DNA from: Bacteroidota bacterium
GTDB lineage: Bacteria > Bacteroidota > Ignavibacteria > Ignavibacteriales > Ignavibacteriaceae
Reading direction: 5' to 3'
NCBI GenBank assembly: GCA_022573715.1
Contig: JACZTL010000012.1
Span: forward strand, 1 to 64,000
DNA length: 64,000 nucleotides
Positions 1 to 9,832 of this stretch are shown in pieces. The number at the start of each line of letters is the position of its first letter. The stretch's first letter is position 1. A program made the translations under genes and the position numbers. The notes under the pieces were generated by a model. The model did no database searches, had not been told where the DNA came from, and saw only the letters and a program-made list of their open reading frames with translations.

Positions 1-1
1 G

Positions 2-760
2 CAAGCGAAGAAGACCGTTACAAATGTGTCGTTCTTTTTTTTATGTATGAGTTTAAGCCTATGGCTTTTTTCGACCGGATTTGTTTATCTTTCCAATAAT
101 CCTCAAACGGCTCTTGTGTGGTATCGACATTTTGTGTTTCTTGGGGTTATTAATATCATGCCGAGCATCTATTTATTTTCCGTTGCGACAGCGGGTTTTT
201 TAAAACAGCAGAAGTTTTGTGTTCTGGCCGGCTTTATCATCGCCTATACGTTTTATATGCTCGCGCTTACGACGGACAAGGTGATTGGTTACCCGAAGCT
301 CTATTTTTGGGGCTATTACCCGCAGTATCAACCGTTGACTTTTCTTTTCCTCTTTTCCTATTTTGTCTTGTTTATTGCCGCCCAGGTTAATCTTTGGGTG
401 GCCTATCGACGGGAAACTGTTCCGATTAAGAAGACCCAGATTTTTATGATGATTATCAGCTATCTCATTGGCTTTACAGCCTCTATTGATTTTGTGGCTA
501 AGATTTGGTCAATCCCGGTCTATCCTTTTGGGTTTATATCGAGCTTTATTTTTGTCTGTTTAATCGCTTATTCGATTATCCGGCACAAGGCCTTTGATAT
601 TGAGACCGTTCTTCATAAAACGATTCTTTGGATTTTGTCGTTCTCCATTATTGCCGTTCCCATTTTTCTCTTGTATCAATGGTTTTTCCCGGTTATGAAG
701 AATTCGGTTTTTTTACAATTAGCCTTCGGCATTATGAGTTTTATTGTCTTTACCCTTTAA
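2..760 (+). CDS. Partial 7TM sensor region of a histidine kinase (truncated at both ends)
   Basis: The reading frame is open to the left edge, so the GTG at 26 need not be the start. The 250 or so residues are almost wholly hydrophobic, with about seven to eight membrane segments. This resembles the N-terminal 7TM sensor module found on some histidine kinases; the segment IIRHKAFDIETVLHKT is typical of the join between that module and the cytoplasmic part. No HisKA or ATPase domain follows: the frame stops at 758-760 just where the protein should continue. Local GC (about 40-45% in sampled lines) is clearly higher than downstream, and codon use differs. It is probably a fragment joined here by recombination or by an assembly error. 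Family assignment is moderate; function cannot be inferred from a fragment. Confidence 0.55.
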   Translation, partial: QAKKTVTNVSFFFLCMSLSLWLFSTGFVYLSNNPQTALVWYRHFVFLGVINIMPSIYLFSVATAGFLKQQKFCVLAGFIIAYTFYMLALTTDKVIGYPKLYFWGYYPQYQPLTFLFLFSYFVLFIAAQVNLWVAYRRETVPIKKTQIFMMIISYLIGFTASIDFVAKIWSIPVYPFGFISSFIFVCLIAYSIIRHKAFDIETVLHKTILWILSFSIIAVPIFLLYQWFFPVMKNSVFLQLAFGIMSFIVFTL

Positions 761-803
761 CCATTGAGCATATTTATCAATAAACTCTAATCTATCCTTA
801 AAA

Positions 804-1172
804 TTATCTTCTTTCAATTTTTTCAATTCTAGTGTTCTGCCAATGCTCCCTCGAATTACAATCCCAAATATGGGGTTCGCCAAGTAACGCCTCCGCACTC
901 AGTATAACGGTATGCAGTTTGTCGTCTTTTTCTAATGTGTGATTTATGCTCTTAAAAAAGGTATCGTATGAAACACCTATCGAAGTTTTTTTGCCTAGTA
1001 ATGATCAGACAATTTGATTATGGTTGAGCAAATCTAAAGACACCCATTTTTTTAAAATGTCTGGGTATAGTATTCCTTTGTTGTGAAGAATTTTTCTGTT
1101 TTCTGAAAGGAAAGATTGTATCGCCGTTGTGCCGGTTTTGCTTTGACCTATGTGTAATATGAATTTTGCCAT
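804..1172 (-). pseudogene. Sulfotransferase-like P-loop protein, broken
   Basis: Starting from the ATG at 1172, the minus strand encodes MAKFILHIGQSKTGTTAIQ, the 5'-phosphosulfate-binding P-loop of sulfotransferase-family proteins. GILYP and VILSAEALLG follow, both usual in the N-terminal half of these enzymes. A TGA interrupts the frame at 1005-1007 (codon 56), and the frame then runs on with family-like sequence before leaving the family pattern and stopping at 804-806. Around 760-900 a different minus frame stays open (ending in FIDKYAQWLKG), so an indel or a junction lies there too. Such enzymes usually sit in surface-polysaccharide loci. Here it is a non-functional remnant of about 120 codons; the family normally has 250-300 residues. 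Confidence 0.65.
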
Positions 1173-1245
1173 CTAACCCGCTTTTATTCTAGTAAGCAAT
1201 CATTTTCAATTGTTCCAATAATCAGTGATGAAACTAGCAGAAATC

Positions 1246-1446
1246 TCACTTAATATTCAAGAAAATTCGATCTTTTTTATTTAAATTTAAACCTATTGTT
1301 TTTGCACCAGCTCCAAATTTTTCTTTTATCACGAACTTATTGCTATGAATGGAGTCTATTTTCTCAGAAGTCTCTATAGCATTAAAATTATTTTCTCTAC
1401 ATACTTGATAAAATTTTAATTTATTTATTGTTTTTTCATTAAATGC
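1246..1446 (-). pseudogene. ATP-grasp-like fragment
   Basis: A 66-codon minus-strand frame bounded by stops reads FYQVCRENNFNAIET and then FVIKEKFGAGAKTIGLNLNK. The second stretch matches the glycine-rich nucleotide-binding segment of carbamoyl-phosphate-synthase-like ATP-grasp proteins, and the first matches the short helix before it. The sequence loses the family pattern after LNLNK and ends at the TGA at 1246-1248, so both the N-terminal and the catalytic C-terminal parts are missing. There is no plausible start codon. Its upstream end overlaps the first codons of the T9SS protein on the other strand, so a junction between unrelated sequences probably lies around 1412-1446. Assignment rests on motif resemblance only. 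Confidence 0.4.
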
Positions 1447-4414
1447 TCAAAACTTAAATAAAACTGTTAACATCAATGGTTTTTCTTCAAATAGTTCTAT
1501 AAATATAAATAACATTAGTACTATAATATATAATGATGGTTATACAGATGTATATTCCTTTATTTTTCCTAAACATAGCAAAAATCCTTTAATTACAGCT
1601 GGTGGGTTTCTATTTGGTGTAAAATTTAAAAATGAAATTTATCCTCGAGTCGGTGGAAGTTATTACTCAACGGGTCTCCAACCTGGAATTATAAGTTCAA
1701 ATGGAAAGGCTAGTGATCCAAATTCATCAAAATATAGAGTTTATAGGGTAAGGCCGGATATATATGTGGGGGGACCATTTGTTGATTTATCTGAAGAAGC
1801 AAAATTAAATTATGAAGAAATTGCCTCGCTTAGATCGCAATATGAAAAAGATTGGATTGAGTGGCCTGCCGACTTAGGTGCTCCTTTTAACGATGTTAAT
1901 AATAATGGAATTTACGAACCTTCAATTGATATACCGGGAGTACCCGGTACTGCTCAAACATTATGGTATGTTGCTAATGATCTCGATTCAACTTTGACAA
2001 AGCATTTATATGGTGCTGACCCTATTGGGATTGAAATTCAATCAACTATTTGGGCATATAATGTAAACGGACCTTTGGGCAACACAATTTTCAGAAAATT
2101 TAAATTAATCAATAAATCAAAATCTCAGAATAATCTCCAAGGCATTGTTTATGACAGTATGTTTGTTGCTATGTTTTCTGACGCGGATATAGGTAATTAT
2201 AATAATGATGTTCAAGGAAGTGATTCTTCACTTAGCTTATCTTATATGTATAATTCTTCTGTACCACCTGTTTATGACTATTCAGGATTTGTTGAATCTT
2301 CTTTAGGACTTCAAATTTTAAGCGGACCAACTGTTGATTCCCCAGGTGATTCAGCTATTGTTAATGGTAAAAAAATAGTTGGAAAAAGAAACTTAAAAGC
2401 CACTTCTGCTTTTTATACTAACAGATATGAAAATGACAAATCAGATCCTCGAAATAGAAATATATTAGGTTCACAGCAATTTTATAATTTATTCAACGGT
2501 AAATATTCTATAAGCGGAATTCCTTTTTATGATCCAGTTAATCAAAGAGAAACAAAATTTTCTTTTGATGGTGATCTTATTAGTAATACGGGATGGATTG
2601 AACGACTCAATGCCAATGATGACAAAAGATTTGGTTTAGCTTCAGGTCCGTTTACCATTGCTCCGGGTGATACCCAAGAGGTAGTCTTTGCAGAATTTGG
2701 GGTCCTTGCTGATGATAGAATATCATCCGTAAAAGCTATAAGATATACCGCTTCAGTTCTTCTAGATTTTTATAAAAATAAAAATTTAATTAATAACATA
2801 CCGTCTTCACTTGTTGTTCAAACAAGTTCAGATGAAACTGGTATAACTTTGGACTGGGTTTTAAATCAAGAAATAATTGATTCAATAGAAAATTATAATA
2901 GTAACGGATATCAATTTCAGGGTTATAACATTTATCAATTGCAACATCCATATTATAATATTGATGGGTATAAGTTAAAGTTAACTACATTTGATAAAGT
3001 TGATGGTATAAAAAATATAATTGGTTTAATGATGGATACGAACACAGGATATCCAACATATGGTAATGTGCAATTTGGAAATGATACTGGCTTAAAAAGA
3101 AAATTATTAATAGCTTCTGATTCGTTGGGACAAAATCATTTTATAATAGGTAAGACTTATTATTTCGGTGTTTCTTCATATACTTATAATTCAGATCCTT
3201 CAGTATTGAATAAGACAACTGAAAGTTTGATAAAAATTATACCAGTTATTTTTAGACCTGATTATGATGGCAAAAAATATTCTGATACCTTAAATGTTGT
3301 TCATTCAGCCGGGAGTGGGAATGAAAATAATACAGTAATCCCTATTGTGCAAGATCCACAATTAATGAGTGGAGATACTTATAAAGTAACTTTTAATTAT
3401 GCAGATAGTGGAAAATTAGTATGGAATTTAACTGATATTTCAAATAACAATATTATTCTCTCAAATCAAGAATTACCCAGTCACACTTATGGTTATAGTA
3501 TAGTTAATATTCTTGATGGCGTTCATTTATTAGTTAGAGGTAGCAAAGATTTACCTTTTGGTTCTTACGATTCTAAAATGAATGTAAAAATAAATAATAA
3601 AACTCCTTTCATGTATGCCTATGCAGGTGGAAAAAGAAATAATGTTGATACTTTAGATTTAATTCAAGACTTAGAATTTAGATTTACGGGAGTACCTGAA
3701 AATGGAGCTAATGATCCAAATGATACAATAATTGTTTCTGGTGGTTCTTTTGCAACTATGTATAATATTAATATAACGCAGAATAATAAAATTCGTGTAC
3801 CATTTGAAATATGGGAAGTAGAAAGAAACAGGCAAATAAATGCAGTTATTCTATCAAGAGAATTTTTTGACAGATTACCAATTTGGGGTAAAGACGGTTT
3901 TCCTTTATGGTATAATAATTATAATGGAGATTTTATTGTTCCTGTCTCTACTAGCTATAATCCAAATTTTACTCTGAATGAAGTAAATATTGACAATAGT
4001 AAAACCACATGGAATGTTTTCATTTTAAACCAATGGTATACGGGAGATGTTTTAACAATATTTTTTGACAATCCACTGACCAACAAAGATATTTATACAT
4101 TTAGTACAAACCCTTTAAACCAATTTAAATTATCCCCTCAAATTCCGGATAATTATATATTAGAACAGAATTATCCTAATCCTTTTAATCCTTACACTAC
4201 AATTATTTATTCAATTCCTGAAAGCGGATTTGTTAGTTTAGAAATATTTAATATACTGGGTCAGAAAGTAAAAACTGTAGTAAATAAAATTGAGTCTAAA
4301 GGATTTCATCAAATTGTTTTGGATTTATCTAACTATTCTTCGGGGGTTTATATATATACATTAAATATCAATAATAATTTTAAATCTGTTAAAAAAATGG
4401 TTCTTTTGAAATAA
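1412..4414 (+). CDS. Large secreted protein with C-terminal type IX secretion sorting domain; start not found
   Basis: Sequence in the same frame as the ATG/GTG region near 1766 is convincingly coding well upstream (for example ITAGGFLFGVKF at about 1592-1627 and GGSYYSTGLQPG at 1652-1687). The frame is open back to a TAA at 1409-1411, giving 1000 codons. The first residues read LFIVFSLNAQ, which looks like the end of a signal peptide with cleavage near NAQ, but no ATG, GTG or TTG precedes it in frame. The gene is therefore 5'-truncated or frameshifted. The middle has Asp/Asn-rich repeats without a recognised enzyme motif. The last 85 or so residues (YILEQNYPNPFNPYTT, LGQKVKT, SGVYIYTL, KKMVLLK) form a classic type A sorting domain for export and surface attachment through the T9SS. 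Function unknown. Confidence 0.8.
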   Translation, partial: NFNLFIVFSLNAQNLNKTVNINGFSSNSSININNISTIIYNDGYTDVYSFIFPKHSKNPLITAGGFLFGVKFKNEIYPRVGGSYYSTGLQPGIISSNGKASDPNSSKYRVYRVRPDIYVGGPFVDLSEEAKLNYEEIASLRSQYEKDWIEWPADLGAPFNDVNNNGIYEPSIDIPGVPGTAQTLWYVANDLDSTLTKHLYGADPIGIEIQSTIWAYNVNGPLGNTIFRKFKLINKSKSQNNLQGIVYDSMFVAMFSDADIGNYNNDVQGSDSSLSLSYMYNSSVPPVYDYSGFVESSLGLQILSGPTVDSPGDSAIVNGKKIVGKRNLKATSAFYTNRYENDKSDPRNRNILGSQQFYNLFNGKYSISGIPFYDPVNQRETKFSFDGDLISNTGWIERLNANDDKRFGLASGPFTIAPGDTQEVVFAEFGVLADDRISSVKAIRYTASVLLDFYKNKNLINNIPSSLVVQTSSDETGITLDWVLNQEIIDSIENYNSNGYQFQGYNIYQLQHPYYNIDGYKLKLTTFDKVDGIKNIIGLMMDTNTGYPTYGNVQFGNDTGLKRKLLIASDSLGQNHFIIGKTYYFGVSSYTYNSDPSVLNKTTESLIKIIPVIFRPDYDGKKYSDTLNVVHSAGSGNENNTVIPIVQDPQLMSGDTYKVTFNYADSGKLVWNLTDISNNNIILSNQELPSHTYGYSIVNILDGVHLLVRGSKDLPFGSYDSKMNVKINNKTPFMYAYAGGKRNNVDTLDLIQDLEFRFTGVPENGANDPNDTIIVSGGSFATMYNINITQNNKIRVPFEIWEVERNRQINAVILSREFFDRLPIWGKDGFPLWYNNYNGDFIVPVSTSYNPNFTLNEVNIDNSKTTWNVFILNQWYTGDVLTIFFDNPLTNKDIYTFSTNPLNQFKLSPQIPDNYILEQNYPNPFNPYTTIIYSIPESGFVSLEIFNILGQKVKTVVNKIESKGFHQIVLDLSNYSSGVYIYTLNINNNFKSVKKMVLLK

Positions 4415-4638
4415 AAACCAGTCAAAAGCCTGGCAAGCATCGATTCCATAAATAGCCGGACAAGTAACGAATGATGATTTAAGAATTTAATATCAATTGA
4501 TTCTAAATACATTTTACTTTTATTATTTAAAAATAGCTTAACCAAAGCCGCTTTGTAACTTCATATTCTTGATTACCGCTACCACTTTCAATATATTTGA
4601 ACGCTATTTTTTTATGAATTTACAGATATTTTACTGAT
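4415..4638. other. Intergenic, with a possible coding remnant
   Basis: No gene of normal size is visible. On the minus strand, 4527-4615 reads as about 28 codons ending in a stop (AFKYIESGSGNQEYEV in part) without a start. It looks protein-like and may be another decayed C-terminus, but I cannot name a family. The rest is AT-rich and must hold the promoter for the M16 peptidase operon; no clear promoter consensus was identified. Confidence 0.3.
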
Positions 4639-5892
4639 TTGAGTCGATATAAAAAAACCGTCCTTCCAAATGGGGTTAGAATTATAACCGAAACAATTCC
4701 CCACGTAAAATCATTTTCTTTGGGCTTTTGGTTTAGTGTAGGTTCGCGCGATGAAAACCAATCAAACAACGGAATTTCGCACGTTATTGAGCATATGCTT
4801 TTTAAAGGGACGAAAACTCGTTCGGCAAAACAAATTGCAGAAGAAGTAGAATCCTGCGGTGGATATTTAAATGCATTTACATCAAAAGAACAAACTTGTT
4901 ATTACGGCCGCGGCTTAGAGGAACACCTGGAAACAACATTTGATGTATTATCTGATATGATTCAAAATCCCGTATTTAAAACATCAGAATTAAAGCGAGA
5001 AGCAAAAGTAATTATTGATGAACTGAACGATATCGAAGATAATCCTGAAGAAATAATATTTGATAAATTTGAAGAACATTTATATTCGGGTAACTCACTC
5101 GCACAGTCAGTAATTGGAACTGCTGATAACATCAGTTCCTTTTCTTCCGGAAATCTTTTTAGATATCTCAAAAATAATTACAGTTCTAACAGACTGCTTA
5201 TCGCAGCTTCAGGCTCTATTACTCACAAAGAAATTGTTAAATTGGTTAATAAATATTTGAATAATCATTTAGGTCAATCGTTAATTAAACGGGAAGATAA
5301 TTCAATATCTGAAAAGAACGGGATAAATATAATTGAAAAAGAGATCCAGCAAGTTCATGCAATTATAGGCAGATCAACTTTTGGGTTTAAAGATAAAAAC
5401 AGGTTAAAACTTCTTTTACTTTCTCAGGTTTTGGGCGAAGGCAGCAGCTCACGTTTATTCCAGACCTTACGTGAACGAAACGGAATTGCATACCAGGTAA
5501 ACACTTTTCTAAATTCTTATTATGATATATCGTCTTTCGGAGTTTACTTTTCAACAAATTATAAGATGGTAGATAAAGCACTAAATTTGGTATCAAAAGA
5601 ATTTAAAAAATTAAGAGACAAAAAAATAACTTCAAAAGAATTAACAAGAGCAAAAGAATCATTTAAAGGAGGTCTTTTGTTAAGTCTTGAAAACACCTCA
5701 AACAGAATGATAAGAATGGCACAATCGGAATTATACTTTAACCGATTTGTTTCTACCCATGAAGTTATAAAAAAGATTGATGCTTTAACCCGTGAAGATA
5801 TAATAGATTTAGCAAATGAAGTTTTAAGGGAAGAATCATTTATTAAACTAATTATAAAATCAAAAGACACTGCATTAAAATCAGCCGCTTAA
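4639..5892 (+). CDS. M16 family zinc peptidase (processing-peptidase-like)
   Basis: A 417-residue protein of the single-domain-pair M16 type (PqqL / mitochondrial processing peptidase beta family). The inverted zinc motif HVIEH is at residues 48-52, and the third ligand glutamate lies in the EAKVIIDELND region around residues 125-135. The C-terminal half has the family's GEGSSSRLFQTLRE segment. Length is normal for this class, which usually acts as a dimer in the cytoplasm or periplasm on peptides. No signal peptide is seen. The start is a TTG at 4639 giving MSRYKKTVLPNGVRI, which fits the family; no better start exists upstream. It is followed 15 bases later by ald on the same strand, so they are probably co-transcribed. 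Natural substrate unknown. Confidence 0.9.
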   Translation: MSRYKKTVLPNGVRIITETIPHVKSFSLGFWFSVGSRDENQSNNGISHVIEHMLFKGTKTRSAKQIAEEVESCGGYLNAFTSKEQTCYYGRGLEEHLETTFDVLSDMIQNPVFKTSELKREAKVIIDELNDIEDNPEEIIFDKFEEHLYSGNSLAQSVIGTADNISSFSSGNLFRYLKNNYSSNRLLIAASGSITHKEIVKLVNKYLNNHLGQSLIKREDNSISEKNGINIIEKEIQQVHAIIGRSTFGFKDKNRLKLLLLSQVLGEGSSSRLFQTLRERNGIAYQVNTFLNSYYDISSFGVYFSTNYKMVDKALNLVSKEFKKLRDKKITSKELTRAKESFKGGLLLSLENTSNRMIRMAQSELYFNRFVSTHEVIKKIDALTREDIIDLANEVLREESFIKLIIKSKDTALKSAA

Positions 5893-5907
5893 AAAAAGAG
5901 ATATAAA

Positions 5908-7023
5908 ATGATAATTGGTGTACCTAAAGAAATAAAACCAAATGAAAACAGAGTTGCACTTTTACCTGTTGGTGCGTCAACATTAATTCAAAACGGACAC
6001 AAAGTTGTAGTTGAGACTAATGCCGGGTTGGGCAGTTCATTTACTGATGAAGATTACAAAGCTGCCGGTGCGGAAATAGCATCGACCCCCGATGAAATTT
6101 TTTCTAATGTTGATATGATTATGAAGGTTAAAGAACCAATAAACAATGAAAATAAAATGATAAAAGAAGGACAAATTATCTTTACTTATTTTCATTTTGC
6201 TGCCAGTCAAACCTTAACACAAACAATGATAGATTCCAAATGCGTTGCGATTGCGTATGAAACAGTTCAAAGAAAAGACCGCTCGTTGCCGTTACTAATT
6301 CCTATGAGTGAAGTTGCCGGTAGAATGGCACCTCAAGAAGGCGCAAAATATTTAGAAAAAGCTTTAGGAGGAAGAGGTGTTTTGTTAGGCGGTGTACCTG
6401 GAACTGGTGCAAGTGAAGTAATTATACTCGGTGGTGGAATTGTAGGAACTAATGCAGCAAAAATTGCTTCCGGTCTCGGTGCAAAAGTCACTATTTTTGA
6501 TAACAACTTGTATAGGCTCAGGTATTTAGATGATATTATGCCAAGCAATGTATTTACAATGATGTCTAACGAGTATTATATTAGAGAAGCATTGCCGAAA
6601 GCAGATTTAGTAATAGGTGCGGTTTTAATTCCTGGTGGTAAGGCACCTCATCTTATTACAAGAGATATGCTTTCTTTAATGAAAAATGGAAGTGTGCTTG
6701 TTGATGTTGCCGTTGACCAAGGAGGTTGTTTCGAAACTACCAAACCTACAACTCACGATAACCCTACATTCATTATTGATGATGTAGTTCATTACTGCGT
6801 AGCTAATATGCCCGGAGCAGTACCTCATACGTCTACACTTGCTTTAACAAATGCTACGTTGCCCTATGCTGTTGAAATTGCTAATAAAGGATTTGAAAAA
6901 GCAGTTAAATCGAATGAAGAAATAAAATTGGGGTTAAATATTATTGACGGCAAAGTTACTTATAAAGCTGTTGCTGAAGCTTTTGATATGCAATATCATC
7001 CTGTTGAAGACGTAATAGGATAA
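5908..7023 (+). CDS. ald: Alanine dehydrogenase
   Basis: A 371-residue protein matching alanine dehydrogenase over its whole length: [17 protein letters not shown] at the N-terminus, MKVKEPI in the substrate-binding region, the NAD-binding Rossmann segment [20 protein letters not shown] around residues 170-190, and the [11 protein letters not shown] signature in the C-terminal half. It catalyses NAD-dependent oxidative deamination of alanine to pyruvate and ammonia, or the reverse, in the cytoplasm. It sits between the M16 peptidase gene and complex I subunit genes, so NADH made from peptide-derived alanine could feed complex I. That link is inference from context. The family is close to the N-terminus of proton-translocating transhydrogenase PntA, but the single-domain length fits Ald. 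Confidence 0.95.
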   Translation: MIIGVPKEIKPNENRVALLPVGASTLIQNGHKVVVETNAGLGSSFTDEDYKAAGAEIASTPDEIFSNVDMIMKVKEPINNENKMIKEGQIIFTYFHFAASQTLTQTMIDSKCVAIAYETVQRKDRSLPLLIPMSEVAGRMAPQEGAKYLEKALGGRGVLLGGVPGTGASEVIILGGGIVGTNAAKIASGLGAKVTIFDNNLYRLRYLDDIMPSNVFTMMSNEYYIREALPKADLVIGAVLIPGGKAPHLITRDMLSLMKNGSVLVDVAVDQGGCFETTKPTTHDNPTFIIDDVVHYCVANMPGAVPHTSTLALTNATLPYAVEIANKGFEKAVKSNEEIKLGLNIIDGKVTYKAVAEAFDMQYHPVEDVIG

Positions 7024-7055
7024 TTAATAAAATAGAATATGAAGTAGAACAATAA

Positions 7056-8741
7056 ATGTCAACATTCACATTAAATGATGAAGAAATAGAATTTAAACCC
7101 GGACAAACTATTATAGAAGCCGCAAAGGATAACGGTACCACAATTCCCCATTTTTGCTGGCATCCAAAATTATCAATATCCGGTAATTGCAGAGTTTGTC
7201 TTGTTGAATTGGAAAACATTCCAAAATTAGTTATTGCCTGTTCAACTCAAGCAACAGAGGGCATGGTTGTTTATTCTGAATCTGAAAAAACACTTGAAGC
7301 AAGAAATGCCGTAATGGAGTTTCTGCTTATCAATCATCCCCTGGACTGTCCTATTTGCGACGAAGCCGGTGAATGCAAACTTCAGGATTATGCATACAAA
7401 CATTCTATTGGTGAAAGCAGGTATGTTGAAGAAAAGACTCATAAAGATAAAAGGGTTCAGCTTGGACCTCGTGTTATGTTTGACGGCGACAGGTGCATCT
7501 CTTGTTCACTCTGTATTAGATTCTGTGATGAAATTGTGGGTGAACCTGAACTTACATTCATAAAAAGAGGGAACGGTGTTACAATTTCAACATTTCCGGG
7601 AAAGCAGATGGAAAATAAATATTCATTAAACACAGTGGATATTTGTCCTGTTGGTGCATTAACGAACACAGATTTTCGTTTTAAAACAAGAGTTTGGGAC
7701 CTTTCTTCTAACCCTTCTATTTGTACCGGATGTTCAAGAGGATGTAATATTGATGTTTGGGTTATTAACAACGAAATAAAAAGATTAACTCCGAGTTTTA
7801 ATAAAGAGGTTAACAGCTACTGGATGTGTGATGACGGAAGATTGAATACTTTTAAACATGTTAACGCCAAGGACAGAGTTGACGGTGCACACTTAAGAAA
7901 AGACGGTCAGCTTATTAAAGTAAGTTGGGATGAAGCTTTTGCAAATGCATCTTCAGAATTAAAAAATATCACTAACAAAGAAATTGCATTTATAGGCTCT
8001 GCATTTTCAACTTGTGAAGATAATTATCTTTTTACAAAATTTGCAAAAGATGTTATCGGTTGTAAAAATATAGATTTTATAAGACACACTAATCCGGATT
8101 TCGGTGATGAATTATTAAGACAAAATGATTTAACACCAAATACTATGGGTGCTGAACTTACAGGTGTTTCACCAAAACAGGGCGGTCTAAATTTAGATGG
8201 AATAGTTCAAGGGATTAAATCCGGTAAGATAAAAGGATTGTTTATAATGGAAGATGATCTGTTGGAAGCATATCCAGAGCTTGAAAAATCTTTACCGAGT
8301 CTTGAATTATTAATTGTTCTTTCTTCTAATTTTAACAAAACAACTGCATTTGCTGATTTCGTTTTTCCTGCCGCAACTTTTGCTGAAAAGAATGGTACAT
8401 TTATTAATTTCAATGGAAGAGTTCAAAGAATTAAGCCGGCAGTTGAAACAACAGACCTGGACAGAAGTCTTGACGGAATGGCAATGAGCAGGCTTGATAA
8501 ATTTGGTACTAGTTTTGACCGTTGGGCAATAGGCAACAAACACGATGCTCGTGCAAGCTGGAAAATTATATCCGGTCTTTCTGTTTTGTTTGATAAGAAA
8601 TTAAAATACAAAATGTCGGAAAATGTTTTTGATGATATGAGCAAAAGCATTGATGCATTTAAGGGGTTGGATTACGATATAATAGGTAAGAAGGGCGTTT
8701 TACTTAAAGATAAATTAAATGAAGTAACCCAAACTGTTTAA
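7056..8741 (+). CDS. nuoG: NADH-quinone oxidoreductase subunit G
   Basis: The N-terminal ferredoxin-like domain has the 2Fe-2S cysteines C34, C45, C48 and about C62 (CWHPKLSISGNCRVC). Next comes the His-Cys3 cluster segment HPLDCPICDEAGEC, then CISCSLCIRFCDE and DICPVGAL for a 4Fe-4S cluster, and CTGCSRGCNIDVWV at the start of the molybdopterin-oxidoreductase-like domain. Total length is 561 residues, shorter than the 780-900 of E. coli or Thermus NuoG, so the C-terminal molybdopterin-like domain is reduced. It carries electrons from NADH through the peripheral arm of complex I. It precedes nuoH by 17 bases. An alternative label is the large subunit of a formate dehydrogenase or hydrogenase, but the nuoH-nuoI context argues for complex I. 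Confidence 0.92.
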   Translation: MSTFTLNDEEIEFKPGQTIIEAAKDNGTTIPHFCWHPKLSISGNCRVCLVELENIPKLVIACSTQATEGMVVYSESEKTLEARNAVMEFLLINHPLDCPICDEAGECKLQDYAYKHSIGESRYVEEKTHKDKRVQLGPRVMFDGDRCISCSLCIRFCDEIVGEPELTFIKRGNGVTISTFPGKQMENKYSLNTVDICPVGALTNTDFRFKTRVWDLSSNPSICTGCSRGCNIDVWVINNEIKRLTPSFNKEVNSYWMCDDGRLNTFKHVNAKDRVDGAHLRKDGQLIKVSWDEAFANASSELKNITNKEIAFIGSAFSTCEDNYLFTKFAKDVIGCKNIDFIRHTNPDFGDELLRQNDLTPNTMGAELTGVSPKQGGLNLDGIVQGIKSGKIKGLFIMEDDLLEAYPELEKSLPSLELLIVLSSNFNKTTAFADFVFPAATFAEKNGTFINFNGRVQRIKPAVETTDLDRSLDGMAMSRLDKFGTSFDRWAIGNKHDARASWKIISGLSVLFDKKLKYKMSENVFDDMSKSIDAFKGLDYDIIGKKGVLLKDKLNEVTQTV

Positions 8742-8758
8742 TGGGGTGACATAATATT

Positions 8759-9790
8759 ATGAGTATACTTGAGATTATATTATTTACTTTAGGTAAGGTT
8801 TTAGTTTTATTAACCTTGATTTTGCTTTCGGTTTCCTACCTTGTTTATTTTGAAAGAAGAATAAGTGCTTGGATACAAAACAGGCTCGGTCCTAACAGGG
8901 TAGGCTGGCAAGGAGTTTTACAACCTTTTGCCGATATATTTAAATTATTGTTGAAAGAAGATATCGTACCCGATAAAGCAAATAAAAAGATACATACTTT
9001 AGCTCCTATTATTGCTTTGTTTGTCGCATTCAGTACTTATGCAGTAATACCTTTCGGTCCAACTGTAACTTTGTTCGGGTATTCCGTTCCACTTGTTGTA
9101 GCAGATATTAACATTGGTATTTTATATGTTCTTGCACTTAGTTCAATAGGCGTTTATGCAATGACACTGGCCGGATGGTCTTCAGGTAGTAAATATTCTC
9201 TTTTAGGTGGTATCAGATCTTCTGCACAGATGATTTCCTATGAAGTTTCAATGGGATTTTCTGTTGGAGGAGTTTTACTTTTATCACAATCATTAAGACC
9301 AACAGAAATTGTTTTGGCTCAATCGGGGTGGATGTGGAACGCATTTATACAACCAATCGGGTTTATTACATTTTTGGTCGCGTCATTTGCAGAAACAAAC
9401 AGACTTCCGTTTGATCTGCCTGAAGCCGAGCCTGAATTGGTGGGAGGTTTTCACACCGAATACAGCAGTATGAAATTTGCCGGATTCTTTCTCGCTGAAT
9501 ATGCAAATATGATTATTGCAAGTGCACTTATTGTTACTCTTTATTTGGGAGGTTGGCAGCTTCCATTAATTGATACATTTGGTTTACCAAGTGGTATTGT
9601 AATTACATTGCAGATATTAGGATTTGTGTTGAAAATGGGAATGCTTTTGTTTTTCTTTATTTGGATAAGATGGACATTACCAAGATTCAGATACGACCAG
9701 TTGATGAGTTTGGGGTGGAAAGTTATGTTCCCGTTATCATTAATAAATTTAATTTGGGTTGCTGTCTTAATAATGGTTTTTAATATATAA
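8759..9790 (+). CDS. nuoH: NADH-quinone oxidoreductase subunit H
   Basis: A 343-residue membrane protein with about eight hydrophobic segments. Family hallmarks are YFERRISAWIQNRLGPNRVG near residues 29-48, LPFDLPEAEPELVGGFHTEY in the middle (the conserved acidic loop at the quinone site) and a C-terminal IRWTLPRFRYDQLMSLGWK. It anchors the peripheral arm to the membrane and forms the quinone entry chamber of complex I. Length is typical. The ATG at 8759 lies 17 bases after nuoG. Confidence 0.97.
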   Translation: MSILEIILFTLGKVLVLLTLILLSVSYLVYFERRISAWIQNRLGPNRVGWQGVLQPFADIFKLLLKEDIVPDKANKKIHTLAPIIALFVAFSTYAVIPFGPTVTLFGYSVPLVVADINIGILYVLALSSIGVYAMTLAGWSSGSKYSLLGGIRSSAQMISYEVSMGFSVGGVLLLSQSLRPTEIVLAQSGWMWNAFIQPIGFITFLVASFAETNRLPFDLPEAEPELVGGFHTEYSSMKFAGFFLAEYANMIIASALIVTLYLGGWQLPLIDTFGLPSGIVITLQILGFVLKMGMLLFFFIWIRWTLPRFRYDQLMSLGWKVMFPLSLINLIWVAVLIMVFNI

Positions 9791-9832
9791 CAAAATTGAA
9801 AATGAAGGAATAGTTTTTTAGTCGGAGAATAT

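Noticed and set aside
4348-4545. Minus-strand frame of 65 codons at the end of the T9SS gene
   Set aside because: It overlaps the conserved sorting domain on the other strand and has no recognisable family pattern; treated as a shadow.
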